Assembly: GCA_007695145.1 (NCBI GenBank)
Contig: REEI01000086.1
Span: 1-56,088 of the forward strand
Direction of reading: 5' to 3'
Length of the DNA stretch: 56,088 bases
DNA from: Saprospirales bacterium
Lineage (GTDB): Bacteria; Bacteroidota; Bacteroidia; Chitinophagales; Saprospiraceae
Shown: positions 8,135 to 16,539 of the stretch, piece after piece
Position numbering within the stretch: position 1 is the stretch's first letter
How the letters are laid out: every line of letters begins with the position of its first letter
The notes under the pieces: model-generated
Seen by the model: the letters and a program-made list of their open reading frames with translations, nothing else
Told to the model about the DNA's origin: nothing
Database searches by the model: none
Made by a program: the position numbers and the translations under genes

Positions 8135-9151
8135 ATGAAAAAAGTTCTCATAACCGGTGGTTGTGGATTTATCGGTAGCCATACCATAGTTGACCTGATT
8201 GAAAAGGGGTACTCAGTTTTGAGTATTGATGATTTTTCCAACTCTCACAGGCAGGTGCTCAATGCGATTAAGAAAATTACCGGACAGAGGGTACAGAACA
8301 TTGAGATTGATTTGAAAGATGCTCAAGCAACTGCTGAAGCATTTGAAAAATTTGGCCCCTTTGACGGCATCATACATTTTGCAGCCTATAAAAGTGTCGG
8401 GGAATCTGTTGATGATCCTTTTCGGTATTACAGGAATAATATATACTCTCTCATCAATGTTGCAGAAGCGGCAGTGAAGAGGGGTGTTGATCGCTTTATC
8501 TTTTCTTCTTCCTGTACAGTTTATGGGGACCCCAAAGAAATACCCGTAACAGAAGATTCCCCTCTTTTGTCCGCCAGTTCGCCCTATGGATTAACCAAGC
8601 AGGTTGGTGAAAAAATTCTAATGGATTTAGCGTCAACCAAGCCGGGTTTTAAGGCAGTACTATTAAGATATTTTAATCCTGCGGGTGCTCATCGCTCAGC
8701 ACTGCTTGGTGAAGCATCGCTTCGGCCCTCTACTAATCTCGTACCGATTATCTGCGAGGTGGCTTCGGGTAAAAGGCAGAAACTTACTGTTTATGGAACT
8801 GATTATCCGACAAGGGATGGAAGCTGTGTTAGGGATTATATTCATATTGAGGATCTTGCAAAAGCTCATACTGGGGCACTGGAATATTTGCTGGATAATA
8901 AGCCCAGTAATCAAGTAGAGGTTTTTAACCTCGGTATAGGAGAGGGAATTACGGTTTTAGAAGCTACAAAGGCATTTGAGAGGGTTACAGGACTTAAGCT
9001 TAACTATGAAATTGGGACGCGGAGACCGGGGGATGTGCCCGCTATTTTCTCTCACTATAAAAAGGCCAAACGAGTACTCAATTGGAATCCGAAATTGAAT
9101 ATTGATGATATCATGAGAACAGCCTGGAACTGGGAACAGAAACGATTTTAG
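8135..9151 (+). CDS. galE: UDP-glucose 4-epimerase
   Basis: Interconverts UDP-glucose and UDP-galactose using bound NAD+, supplying galactose for surface polysaccharides. An extended SDR of about 338 residues. The Rossmann motif TGGCGFIGSH is at the N terminus; the catalytic set is SSSCTVYG and Y151-x-x-x-K155 (SPYGLTK). LRYFNPAGAH, RDGSCVRDYIH and the NLGIGEGITVLE segment are GalE-typical. The open frame begins two codons earlier with GTG, but the ATG at 8135 (MKKVLITGG) is the normal family start. It converges on mrpG with overlapping stop codons. Confidence 0.95.
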   Translation: MKKVLITGGCGFIGSHTIVDLIEKGYSVLSIDDFSNSHRQVLNAIKKITGQRVQNIEIDLKDAQATAEAFEKFGPFDGIIHFAAYKSVGESVDDPFRYYRNNIYSLINVAEAAVKRGVDRFIFSSSCTVYGDPKEIPVTEDSPLLSASSPYGLTKQVGEKILMDLASTKPGFKAVLLRYFNPAGAHRSALLGEASLRPSTNLVPIICEVASGKRQKLTVYGTDYPTRDGSCVRDYIHIEDLAKAHTGALEYLLDNKPSNQVEVFNLGIGEGITVLEATKAFERVTGLKLNYEIGTRRPGDVPAIFSHYKKAKRVLNWNPKLNIDDIMRTAWNWEQKRF

Positions 9152-9552
9152 GACTCGGAAGATTTTTCCTCTTTTGAATCGCTTCCCAAGCGATCCGATT
9201 TATTTTGCTCGTTCTCTAGTTTTCCTTCACGATAATCGCGAAATTCATCAAAGGTTGTTTTTTTCCAAAGCGGAACACCATCCTCATAGGCTGCACGCCC
9301 AATAATATGAGCAGCAATAGGGGAAGTAATGAGCAGAAAAATAAAAATAGCTCCAGCCTTCAAAGCTACATCTACCTCATTGAAGTATATGGCAACGCCG
9401 ACCATGATGCATGCCACACCAAGGGTTGCTGCCTTTGTTATAGCAGATACTCTGATGTAAAAATCCGGGAGCCGGACTATTCCCAGAGCGGAAGTCAGTA
9501 CAAATAAGACACCGATTATTATTATAGTAGCACTCGCTATTTCAATGATCAT
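9148..9552 (-). CDS. mrpG: Mrp antiporter subunit G
   Basis: Small subunit of the multi-subunit Mrp/Mnh cation/proton antiporter in the inner membrane. It has three hydrophobic segments: IASATIIIIGVLFVLTSALG, then after RLPDFYIRVSAITKAATLG a second, then AGAIFIFLLITSPIAAHIIGRAAY. The LPDxYxRxxAxTKAxTLG and P-x-A-x-H-x-I-G-R-A-A-Y motifs are the MnhG signature. The C-terminal tail (about 30 residues, rich in E, K and S) is hydrophilic. Last gene of the operon; ATGA overlap with mrpF. Its TAA shares two bases with the galE TAG. Confidence 0.92.
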   Translation of the reverse strand: MIIEIASATIIIIGVLFVLTSALGIVRLPDFYIRVSAITKAATLGVACIMVGVAIYFNEVDVALKAGAIFIFLLITSPIAAHIIGRAAYEDGVPLWKKTTFDEFRDYREGKLENEQNKSDRLGSDSKEEKSSES

Positions 9553-9827
9553 TTCTTTGGTTTATGGCTTCGGCGCATATAGTAGGCAAAAGCCACCGCG
9601 CCAAGAAATAAAATTAAGGACAATATAATGGCAGCATCTAGATAGGACGTCACTCCTGTTATAAGTGAATACAGGGCAATCATCCCAATAGTGATGGTGC
9701 CTATAAGGTCAAATGCAATGACCCGATCGGGAAGAGAGGGGCCCAGGATGATTCTGATAAATACCAATACCCCTGCAAAACTTAACAGAATAAGCGCAAA
9801 CAATAATACTATATAAAACCAACTCAT
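9549..9827 (-). CDS. mrpF: Mrp antiporter subunit F
   Basis: 92 residues with three membrane helices. GPSLPDRVIAFDLIGTI between helices one and two is the MrpF signature (G-P-x-x-x-D-R-x-x-A-x-D). It starts and ends in ATGA overlaps with mrpE and mrpG, so translation of the operon is coupled throughout. Confidence 0.92.
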   Translation of the reverse strand: MSWFYIVLLFALILLSFAGVLVFIRIILGPSLPDRVIAFDLIGTITIGMIALYSLITGVTSYLDAAIILSLILFLGAVAFAYYMRRSHKPKK

Positions 9828-10315
9828 CTCATTACCTCCAACAATCTTTTTTCAAATCCATTCTTAAGGTCATACTTTATCTTTTCGGCAGTGACCTGCT
9901 TAAAGTAAATCGCGTGAACAAAAAGGTATTTTCGGTCTTCACTTAGATCCAGGCTCAGTGTGCCGGGAGTAAGTGATATCATATTGGCCAGTATTGTTAT
10001 TTCCAGATCTGTTTTCGCCTCTAATGGCAAAGCTACAATGCAGGGCCTCATGTGAGTGGTAGGAGTTACCACATCATAGGCCACTCTTATGTTGGCCAGG
10101 ATCAGTTCATAGATGAAATAAACGATAAGATTCATCAATTTTGGAAGTTTGCGAAAATACCTTTTGTTGATGAGCCAACTTACGGGCCAAAGTATACTGT
10201 AGAAAAGAAAACTGACCAGAAATAAACGAATAGCCGTAGTTTCCCAGCCCCAATAATCTATGAGAAAGAGGGCAAGAATCACCGATAAAGCGATATGTGG
10301 TATAATAAAGATCAT
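9824..10315 (-). CDS. mrpE: Mrp antiporter subunit E
   Basis: 163 residues. Two N-terminal hydrophobic segments are followed by a cytoplasmic domain. The segment ANIRVAYDVVTPTTHMRPCIVALPLEAKTD and NMISLTPGTLSLDL match the MnhE family (L-x-T-P-G-T-x-x-x-D). It lies between mrpD and mrpF with 4-base overlaps at both ends. Confidence 0.9.
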   Translation of the reverse strand: MIFIIPHIALSVILALFLIDYWGWETTAIRLFLVSFLFYSILWPVSWLINKRYFRKLPKLMNLIVYFIYELILANIRVAYDVVTPTTHMRPCIVALPLEAKTDLEITILANMISLTPGTLSLDLSEDRKYLFVHAIYFKQVTAEKIKYDLKNGFEKRLLEVMR

Positions 10316-11823
10316 CTTTCCAAACCTAAAACGCCATTAATGTATATATCCGGATTTAGCAATTGTTCAGCGGTCATCTCAGCAAATCGAAAAACTGGTT
10401 CTGCATAAATTCCCAAAGCCAGACTAATGATGGTCAAGGCCACTATTGGGCCCATCATCAATAGCAGACCGGCAGGTTTTTCCTTACCTTCTGAGTTTTG
10501 CTCATCACCTTTTTTCTCCTCTTTTTTCCAAAATACTTCATTCCATATTTTCGTCATTGAATACAATGTAAGGAAGCCAGTAGCCAGTGCTACAAGTACA
10601 ATGAAAAACATTTCCTGCACCAAACCTGCCTTTACCAGGGCAAACTTAGCCCAAAAACCAGTAAACGGGGGAAATCCTGCCAGTGAAAAAGCTGAAATAG
10701 CAAATAAAACAGCCAAAAAAGGGTAGCCGGCATAGACTCCTCCCAACTTTTTCAATTCAAAACTGCCCTTAATTCTTTTAACAACTCCACTGATCAGGAA
10801 GAGGTTAGACTTTACGATAATGATGTGCACGAGGAAGTAGATTGTGCCTACAAGAGCCATCTTGGTGCCGATGGCAATACCCATTATCAGGTATCCAATC
10901 TGACTAATAATGTGGACACTGAGTATTTTCCTAAACTCCATTTGTGCTGCAGCCCCAAGAACTCCAATAAACATTGTGGTGCCAGCAGCAAATAGCAAAA
11001 GATTGTCTAAAAATAAGCTCTCGTGATTGAAAATCAAAGTAAAGAACCGAATGAATGCATAAACCCCAACCTTGGTCAGCAGAGCGGCGAAAATTGCTGT
11101 CACCGCAACAGGGGGGGTATGATAAGAAGCAGGTAGCCAACTGAAAAGAGGGAAAATTGCTGACTTGACTCCAAATGCGATGAAGAAAAACACAGCCGCT
11201 AGTGTTACTAACCCTTCCTCGGACACCGTTCCAACCCTGATTGCAAGGTCCGCCATATTGAGAGTCCCGGTCAATCCGTAGAGCATTCCAATACCCGCCA
11301 GAAAAAATACCGAGGCGATGATATTAATAGTGACATACTTAATGGCACCCTCTAACTGGGGCTTGGTATTGCCGAGGGCCATGAGCACAAAGGAGCTGAT
11401 TAGCATGATTTCAAACCATACGTATAGATTGAATATATCACCTGATAAAAAGGCCCCACATACCGAAAACAAAAGAAAGTTCATCAGCGGGAAGAAGCCA
11501 AACCTCATCCTCGCCCGGTCTATATCCCCTATTGAATAAATGCCCACTCCAAGTCCCATTAGCGAACTCAGAAGGATCATAAAGGAACTGAGATAATCGC
11601 CTACCATGCTAATGCCAAAAGGAGCTTCCCATCCGGCAGATTGAAGGGTGATAACGCCTTGATCCAATATAGATAAAAACAGATTGATGGATGCCAGAAA
11701 CAACCCCCCCGTGCTCAGCAGAAAGATGATCTTTTGAATTTTTATGTCTTTCCAAAAGAACAAACTGATAATTCCACCCAATAGGGGGATCATAAGTATT
11801 AACAAGAGCGCATTTTCCATCAA
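10312..11823 (-). CDS. mrpD: Mrp antiporter subunit D
   Basis: 503-residue, multi-spanning proton-translocating subunit homologous to complex I NuoM/NuoN. The key membrane glutamate is present in VWFEIMLISSF (E138), and the lysine motif in FGVKSAIFPLFSWLPASYH. TKVGVYAFIRF supplies the second conserved lysine. A short charged linker (KKEEKKGDEQNSEGKEK) lies near residue 430. With MrpA it forms the two antiporter-like cores of the complex. Confidence 0.95.
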   Translation of the reverse strand: MMENALLLILMIPLLGGIISLFFWKDIKIQKIIFLLSTGGLFLASINLFLSILDQGVITLQSAGWEAPFGISMVGDYLSSFMILLSSLMGLGVGIYSIGDIDRARMRFGFFPLMNFLLFSVCGAFLSGDIFNLYVWFEIMLISSFVLMALGNTKPQLEGAIKYVTINIIASVFFLAGIGMLYGLTGTLNMADLAIRVGTVSEEGLVTLAAVFFFIAFGVKSAIFPLFSWLPASYHTPPVAVTAIFAALLTKVGVYAFIRFFTLIFNHESLFLDNLLLFAAGTTMFIGVLGAAAQMEFRKILSVHIISQIGYLIMGIAIGTKMALVGTIYFLVHIIIVKSNLFLISGVVKRIKGSFELKKLGGVYAGYPFLAVLFAISAFSLAGFPPFTGFWAKFALVKAGLVQEMFFIVLVALATGFLTLYSMTKIWNEVFWKKEEKKGDEQNSEGKEKPAGLLLMMGPIVALTIISLALGIYAEPVFRFAEMTAEQLLNPDIYINGVLGLER

Positions 11824-12176
11824 TCGTCCAGTCTGTCAGTTGAATTTAGTTCGTCAAGGTTGTCCGTTTTTACAATTCTGTAGCCCACCTTTATCAATAC
11901 AATTGCAAAAGCTTGAATGCCAAAGCCAATAACAATAGCAGTGAGCACCAGGGCCTGTGGGAGTGGATCGGCAAAGGGTTCAACAAGTGAGGTTGCACCC
12001 TCAGGTACCAAAGCCGGGGCCCCTCTAGTAATCCTACTAATTGTGAAGAGCATCAGGTTGGAGGCATATCCCAGAATAATCAATCCTATAATCAGCTTCA
12101 CAAAACTCTTGTGGAGCACCAGGTAAATACCACCGGCATAAAGGCCACCTATCAAAAAAGGCAATACATCTTCCAT
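11820..12176 (-). CDS. mrpC: Mrp antiporter subunit C
   Basis: NuoK-like subunit with three helices. LLxAGGIYLVLHKSFVKLIIGLIILGYASNL corresponds to the MnhC/NuoK core, and DPLPQALVLTAIVIGF is the MnhC signature. The longest frame adds nine residues that overlap mrpB by 26 bases. I use the ATG at 12176 (MEDVLPFLIGGLYAGG), which leaves one base after the mrpB stop and matches the usual MrpC N terminus; a GGGAAG stretch lies just upstream. 118 residues. Confidence 0.9.
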   Translation of the reverse strand: MEDVLPFLIGGLYAGGIYLVLHKSFVKLIIGLIILGYASNLMLFTISRITRGAPALVPEGATSLVEPFADPLPQALVLTAIVIGFGIQAFAIVLIKVGYRIVKTDNLDELNSTDRLDD

Positions 12177-12177
12177 G

Positions 12178-12588
12178 TCATTCTTCCCAAAGTGAAAAAA
12201 CAATTTTCATCACAGTTCCAGCTACCAATAAGTACACCCCAATATCAAAAAGTATAGGAGTACCAGGTTTTCCCATAATGGGTACAGTAATTTCCTCCAT
12301 CCATAAACCCTTCATAAAGGTCTCCCCTACCAATAGTGGAATCAAGCCACTCAAAACAGCTATTAGCAATCCCAGCGCAATGAGAAAGAGTGGATTGAGC
12401 GAAAATCTCCTTCGAGTTCTTTCAGCTCCATAATTAATAGCGTAAAGTGCAAAACCGGTGGAAGCAACCAGACCGGCTACAAACCCACCGCCCGGCGCAT
12501 TGTGACCCCTAAACAAGAGATACAGGCTAAAGAGCATAAATAATGGGATCAGAATCCGGATCCCCATCGATAAAATGGTTGAATTCAT
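12178..12588 (-). CDS. mrpB: Mrp antiporter subunit B
   Basis: 136 residues with four hydrophobic segments. The sequence RGHNAPGGGFVAGLVAS is the MnhB hallmark, and FDIGVYLLVAGTVM closes the domain. Begins with an ATGA overlap with mrpA. Present as a separate gene, as in standard seven-gene mrp operons. Confidence 0.93.
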   Translation of the reverse strand: MNSTILSMGIRILIPLFMLFSLYLLFRGHNAPGGGFVAGLVASTGFALYAINYGAERTRRRFSLNPLFLIALGLLIAVLSGLIPLLVGETFMKGLWMEEITVPIMGKPGTPILFDIGVYLLVAGTVMKIVFSLWEE

Positions 12589-14888
12589 AAATTAGCTTTT
12601 TCTGATCCGTCATTAAATTTCATCAATCCGTATATTCCAATAGCTGCAATCCCCAATACTACTATTTCTCCCAGAGTGTCCAGCGATCTGAAATCCACGA
12701 GAATTACATTGACAACATTGCGTCCCATAGCCAATGGGTATGAGTTTTCTGCGAAAAAGTCTTTTAAATGAGAATCGAGAGGGTACTGAGTTACCAGCAT
12801 TACTATCCAGGTCATGATCCCACCGAAAAGGGCAGAAACCAAAAAATATCGGAACTTTATAAATCCCTCATCAAATATGAGATAATGTGGCAACTTCCAC
12901 AACACCAATACAAAGAGCACCACCGTTAGGGTTTCAATTAGTATTTGTGTCATTGCCAGGTCAGGAGCCCCGAAAATTATAAAAACAAAGGCCACTCCAT
13001 AGCCCACCACGCCCAGCATAGCTATTGCAAGCAATCTGGACTTGGCCACAACGGTGTAAAAGCAGGCAATAATCATTAATACTCCGATTACAATGTCGTA
13101 AACCCTGAAATCAGTCCAGGTGACGGCTATTTTTGGTATTCCAAAATCCTGTAATATGATTAAAGCGAGTATGCAGAAAGTACCTACCATCACTGAAATA
13201 TATACCCTAAGGTATCCGTTTTGCACTTTTTGGGTTACCGACCTTGCCAACTCTGCTATGGTGTCCATTGTTTGTTGGTAGGCATAAGAGGGCTTTATCT
13301 TTTCAGATACTTCTATTCTCGACATCAGCCGGGGATTCATATACACAAAGGTGAAGGCTCCCAAACCAGCCAATAACGTAACTATACTGAGAATCAATTC
13401 TGTGTTAACACCGTGCCACAGTTGGATGGAAAGGGGCTCATTGCCGGGATAAACCACTTGTGATGCCTGGTCCAAAAGGGGATTTGCAAGACCACTAAAC
13501 AGACCAAAGGTCAAAGAAAGTATCGCTAATACTACAGGTCCCGCCAAAAGAGCCGGAGGGGCCTCATGGGGAGTGATTCTCAACCTGTTTCTCTTGCCAA
13601 AAAATACCATGTAAGATAACATCCCCGCAGCTGCGGTAAACAAAACCCCGGTAATAAAAAATGCCGATGTGGTAAGGGGTGAGTTTACTATCATGCTCAG
13701 AGTAGCTTCATAGCTGTATTCTTTACTGATAAAGCCAAACAATGGAGGGATTCCTACCATTGACACACATGCAAGGATGGCCGCTGAGGCTGTGACGGGC
13801 ATTTGTTTAAAAAGTCTACCGAGTTTTCGGATATTTCTGCTTCCTGTCTCATGATCCACTATTCCCGCTATGAGGAACAAACAACCCTTGTAAAGGGCGT
13901 GGGCGAGAATAAATATTACCGCTGCCTTGATGGCGATACCGGTACCGATTCCGAGAAGCATTACCAACAAGCCAAGAGCACTTACAGTGGTGTAGGCCAA
14001 TATTTTCTTTAAGTCAGTTTGCATGACGGCAATAATCGCTCCTATCAACATCGTGATGCCACCGAAGATCAACAAAATGGCATGCCATCCGTCTGCACCG
14101 TTAAATATTGGGCTAAATCGCGCCAACAGATAAACACCGGCTTTTACCATGGTAGCTGAGTGCAGGTAAGCACTTACAGGCGTAGGTGCTGCCATTGCTG
14201 ATGGAAGCCAGAAGTGGAATGGGAATTGAGCTGATTTGGTGAAACAACCTATGATGATTAACAACATAGCAGCATTGAAAAATCCACTCTCAGCCAGAAC
14301 ATCCCCTCGCTCCAATAGGGTGGTAATTGTCCAGCTTTCGCCTCCAATCCCCAAAAGAATCATGCCGGCCAGCAAGGCCAAACCTCCTCCGGCAGTGATA
14401 AGTAGCGCCTGAAGGGCTGATTTTCTCGAATCCTTATCCTCGTGGTGGAACCCAATAAGGAAATAAGAGCTAAAACTGGTCAGTTCCCAAAATACAAACA
14501 GACTGATGAGATTGTCCGATAAGACCAAACCGAGCATGGATGCCATGAAAAGTATCAGCGCCACAAAAAAGCGATCCGTCTGGGATTTTCCCTTCATATA
14601 GGTCCCGGCATACAGCAAAACCAACGCCCCAATGCCTGTTATCAAGAGGGCAAATAAAAGGCTCAAGCCATCGAGATTGAATGAAAGTGAAATGCCGAGG
14701 GAGGGCACCCAGTCGAAAATGTACTGTTGAGTGTTTCCTATTGAAACTTCTGGTACTAATTTTACAAAGTAGACAAATGCTGCCGCAGGGAAAAGAGCGA
14801 AAAACATACCACTCTTATTCCCGAGAGCCCTGTGAATAAAGGGCGCCAGACCTGCCAATACCATTCCAGCTATTATTATTGCCAGCAT
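12585..14888 (-). CDS. mrpA: Mrp antiporter subunit A
   Basis: Largest subunit (767 residues) of the Na+/H+ antiporter used in sodium and alkali tolerance. The N-terminal NuoL-like part carries the essential glutamate in FWELTSFSSYFLIGF (E135) and the lysine motif CFTKSAQFPFHFWLPSAMAAPTPVSAYLHSA. The C-terminal part has the MrpA-specific domains (FGAPDLAMTQILIETLTVVLFVLVL; then DFRSLDTLGEIVVLGIAAIG). The first gene of the mrpABCDEFG operon; the whole complex is encoded. It starts at ATG 14888. Confidence 0.95.
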   Translation of the reverse strand: MLAIIIAGMVLAGLAPFIHRALGNKSGMFFALFPAAAFVYFVKLVPEVSIGNTQQYIFDWVPSLGISLSFNLDGLSLLFALLITGIGALVLLYAGTYMKGKSQTDRFFVALILFMASMLGLVLSDNLISLFVFWELTSFSSYFLIGFHHEDKDSRKSALQALLITAGGGLALLAGMILLGIGGESWTITTLLERGDVLAESGFFNAAMLLIIIGCFTKSAQFPFHFWLPSAMAAPTPVSAYLHSATMVKAGVYLLARFSPIFNGADGWHAILLIFGGITMLIGAIIAVMQTDLKKILAYTTVSALGLLVMLLGIGTGIAIKAAVIFILAHALYKGCLFLIAGIVDHETGSRNIRKLGRLFKQMPVTASAAILACVSMVGIPPLFGFISKEYSYEATLSMIVNSPLTTSAFFITGVLFTAAAGMLSYMVFFGKRNRLRITPHEAPPALLAGPVVLAILSLTFGLFSGLANPLLDQASQVVYPGNEPLSIQLWHGVNTELILSIVTLLAGLGAFTFVYMNPRLMSRIEVSEKIKPSYAYQQTMDTIAELARSVTQKVQNGYLRVYISVMVGTFCILALIILQDFGIPKIAVTWTDFRVYDIVIGVLMIIACFYTVVAKSRLLAIAMLGVVGYGVAFVFIIFGAPDLAMTQILIETLTVVLFVLVLWKLPHYLIFDEGFIKFRYFLVSALFGGIMTWIVMLVTQYPLDSHLKDFFAENSYPLAMGRNVVNVILVDFRSLDTLGEIVVLGIAAIGIYGLMKFNDGSEKANL

Positions 14889-15130
14889 AAGAGTACAAAG
14901 AAAATGATTCTGTAAAAATTTTGACGGTTATTTCAGATGAAAATTGCAAGGTATTTTCACTCTGACCAATCTCCAACCAAATTAATAAAAAACCAGGCGT
15001 CCTTGTTCACTTCTCTTGTTGAAATTCTAATATCTGCTATTTTGCTGATAGATTGGCTCCTGGATAGCCTGATTTTGTTTCAGTAAATTAGCCAAATACT
15101 TGACATCCGTTATTTTTTTTACTTTCTGAA

Positions 15131-15180
15131 CTTGGCTGAGCATTTCGAAGCACTTGTGCTGAGTTTATCGAAACATCAAG
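15131..15180. repeat. REP-like tandem element
   Basis: Two tandem units of about 22-23 bases: CTTGGCTGAGCATTTCGAAG (15131-15150) and a variant beginning CTTGTGCTGAG at 15154. Both keep CTTG, GCTGAG and TCGAA. AGCAC and GTGCT at the junction form an inverted repeat with a 2-base gap. It resembles the widespread GCTGAG...TCGAA intergenic repeats seen in many environmental bacteria; that comparison is from memory. Confidence 0.5.
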
Positions 15181-15236
15181 ACAAAAAGTAAGAAGATTCC
15201 CATAAATACGATATATTTAGTTATACAAATAAGGAT

Positions 15237-15281
15237 TTGATTTAGAGCAAGTAGAAAATGGGTGCAATTCATTGATGCACA
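15237..15281. repeat. Dispersed 45-bp repeat, copy 2
   Basis: Ungapped match to 3-47 at 34 of 45 positions by eye. This copy contains GTGCA (15262-15266) and TGCAC (15276-15280), an inverted repeat with a 9-base loop. Confidence 0.4.
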
Positions 15282-15419
15282 GAAAAAGTAGTAACGAAAG
15301 CCAGGACTGATAGCTTAGAAGCTGTTCAAATTACTGTTGATTCAGCCATTCAATAACTCACTCATTGCTCTTATGAAGTATGGCAGGAGGGCAATTTTAT
15401 ACTATTTTTTGCCACACAG

Positions 15420-15452
15420 TTGTTAAAGAACTTTAATGGCGGACTAACTTTG
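15420..15452 (+). promoter_or_regulatory. Promoter of the PorP-like gene
   Basis: TTG at 15420-15422, a 22-base spacer, then the perfect -7 element TAACTTTG at 15445-15452. This matches the Bacteroidota TTG-N17-23-TAnnTTTG consensus, 46 bases before the ATG. Confidence 0.6.
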
Positions 15453-15497
15453 CTAAAAGTCCTTACCTTTAGACCTTCTTAGAAACACGTCAATGAT

Positions 15498-16505
15498 ATG
15501 AATAGAAGATTTACTTTATTGATCGCTACAATGATGACCTGGAGTTGTTGGGGCATCGCACAAGAAATCCACTGGACGCAATATGAGATGCAGCCATTAT
15601 TGCTCAACCCGGCAAAGACAGGTGATTTTCACGGCACCTTTCGCGTGGGAGGTATTTACCGCAATCAATTCTCTTCTATTACACCCGATGCATTCAACAC
15701 CCCCGGAATATTTTTGGACGCACCCATTTCCAAGGGATTCAGGGATAATGACTGGGTAGGGGTAGGTGGGGCCCTTTTCGTTGACAGGGCGGGTGCCCTT
15801 GGTCTTCAAACAGGAGGCTTCTTCCTCAGCGGTTCCTATCACTTTGCATTTGGGCGCCAGGCGAATACTTATATTGTTTTGGGCTTGCAAACGGGAGCCT
15901 ATGCTAAAAGGATTAGAGATATCGATGCCTACAATAGTGAGGCGGTGATTCTGGGAGAAGACGATCCGGTACGTGGGCAGTTGACTGATCAGGCACAGAA
16001 TGCTCAGGAATATGCAGCAGGTTTAATTTTTAAGTCCAAAATCAGTGAATCATTAAGGTTGGAAGTTGGATACAGTATTAAGCACCTCAATAGAGCAAGT
16101 CTTTCTCCACTTGGAAGGGGATTCAGACTTCCCTGGCGGCATACCGGCCACGGAGCGCTAGACATAAAAATCAACGATCAAATCACCCTCACTCCGGCAT
16201 TTATGTTCGAAACCTTTGAACCCGCAACTAATTTTGTAACACAACTAAGGTCCAGTGTGCTTGTAAATGAAGAAAAAGATATTTACATCAATGGAGGGCT
16301 TGGTTTTAGATGGGATGATTCGGCTCACATTCTCTTTGGACTTCAATTTGATGCGCTGAAGGTTGGGGTTTCCTATGATCTCACCGTCTCAGACTTGGCA
16401 ACTGCTGCCAATTATTTCGGAGGATTTGAAATCGCAGCAAATTATATCATCAAAATATATAAAAAACCGGAAGTGGACCCCGTTATATTCTGTCCCCGGT
16501 TTTAA
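15498..16505 (+). CDS. PorP/SprF-family T9SS outer-membrane protein
   Basis: 335 residues with a signal peptide ending near GIAQE. The segment HWTQYEMQPLLLNPAKTGDFHGTFRVGGIYRNQF is the PorP/SprF N-terminal signature (Q-Y-x-x-x-P-x-x-x-N-P-A-x-x-G ... Y-R-x-Q). The rest alternates short beta strands up to ANYIIKIYKKPE, consistent with an outer-membrane barrel. PorP/SprF proteins help export or anchor T9SS cargo. It is followed 34 bases later by an OmpA/PD40 protein, a pairing like PorP with PorE. A paralogue lies at 49063-49974. Specific partner not provable here. Confidence 0.88.
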   Translation: MNRRFTLLIATMMTWSCWGIAQEIHWTQYEMQPLLLNPAKTGDFHGTFRVGGIYRNQFSSITPDAFNTPGIFLDAPISKGFRDNDWVGVGGALFVDRAGALGLQTGGFFLSGSYHFAFGRQANTYIVLGLQTGAYAKRIRDIDAYNSEAVILGEDDPVRGQLTDQAQNAQEYAAGLIFKSKISESLRLEVGYSIKHLNRASLSPLGRGFRLPWRHTGHGALDIKINDQITLTPAFMFETFEPATNFVTQLRSSVLVNEEKDIYINGGLGFRWDDSAHILFGLQFDALKVGVSYDLTVSDLATAANYFGGFEIAANYIIKIYKKPEVDPVIFCPRF

Positions 16506-16539
16506 AGGGCACTCAAAAATATTTTAAAAGATTCTCAAT

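Larger units (their letters stand above)
14889..15497. other. Long intergenic region with repeats, mrpA / PorP-like gene
   Basis: 609 bases between divergent genes. It holds a REP-like tandem unit (15131-15180), the second copy of a dispersed 45-bp repeat (15237-15281) with a GTGCA/TGCAC inverted repeat inside it, and the promoter of the PorP-like gene (15420-15452). No open frame worth calling. Confidence 0.55.
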
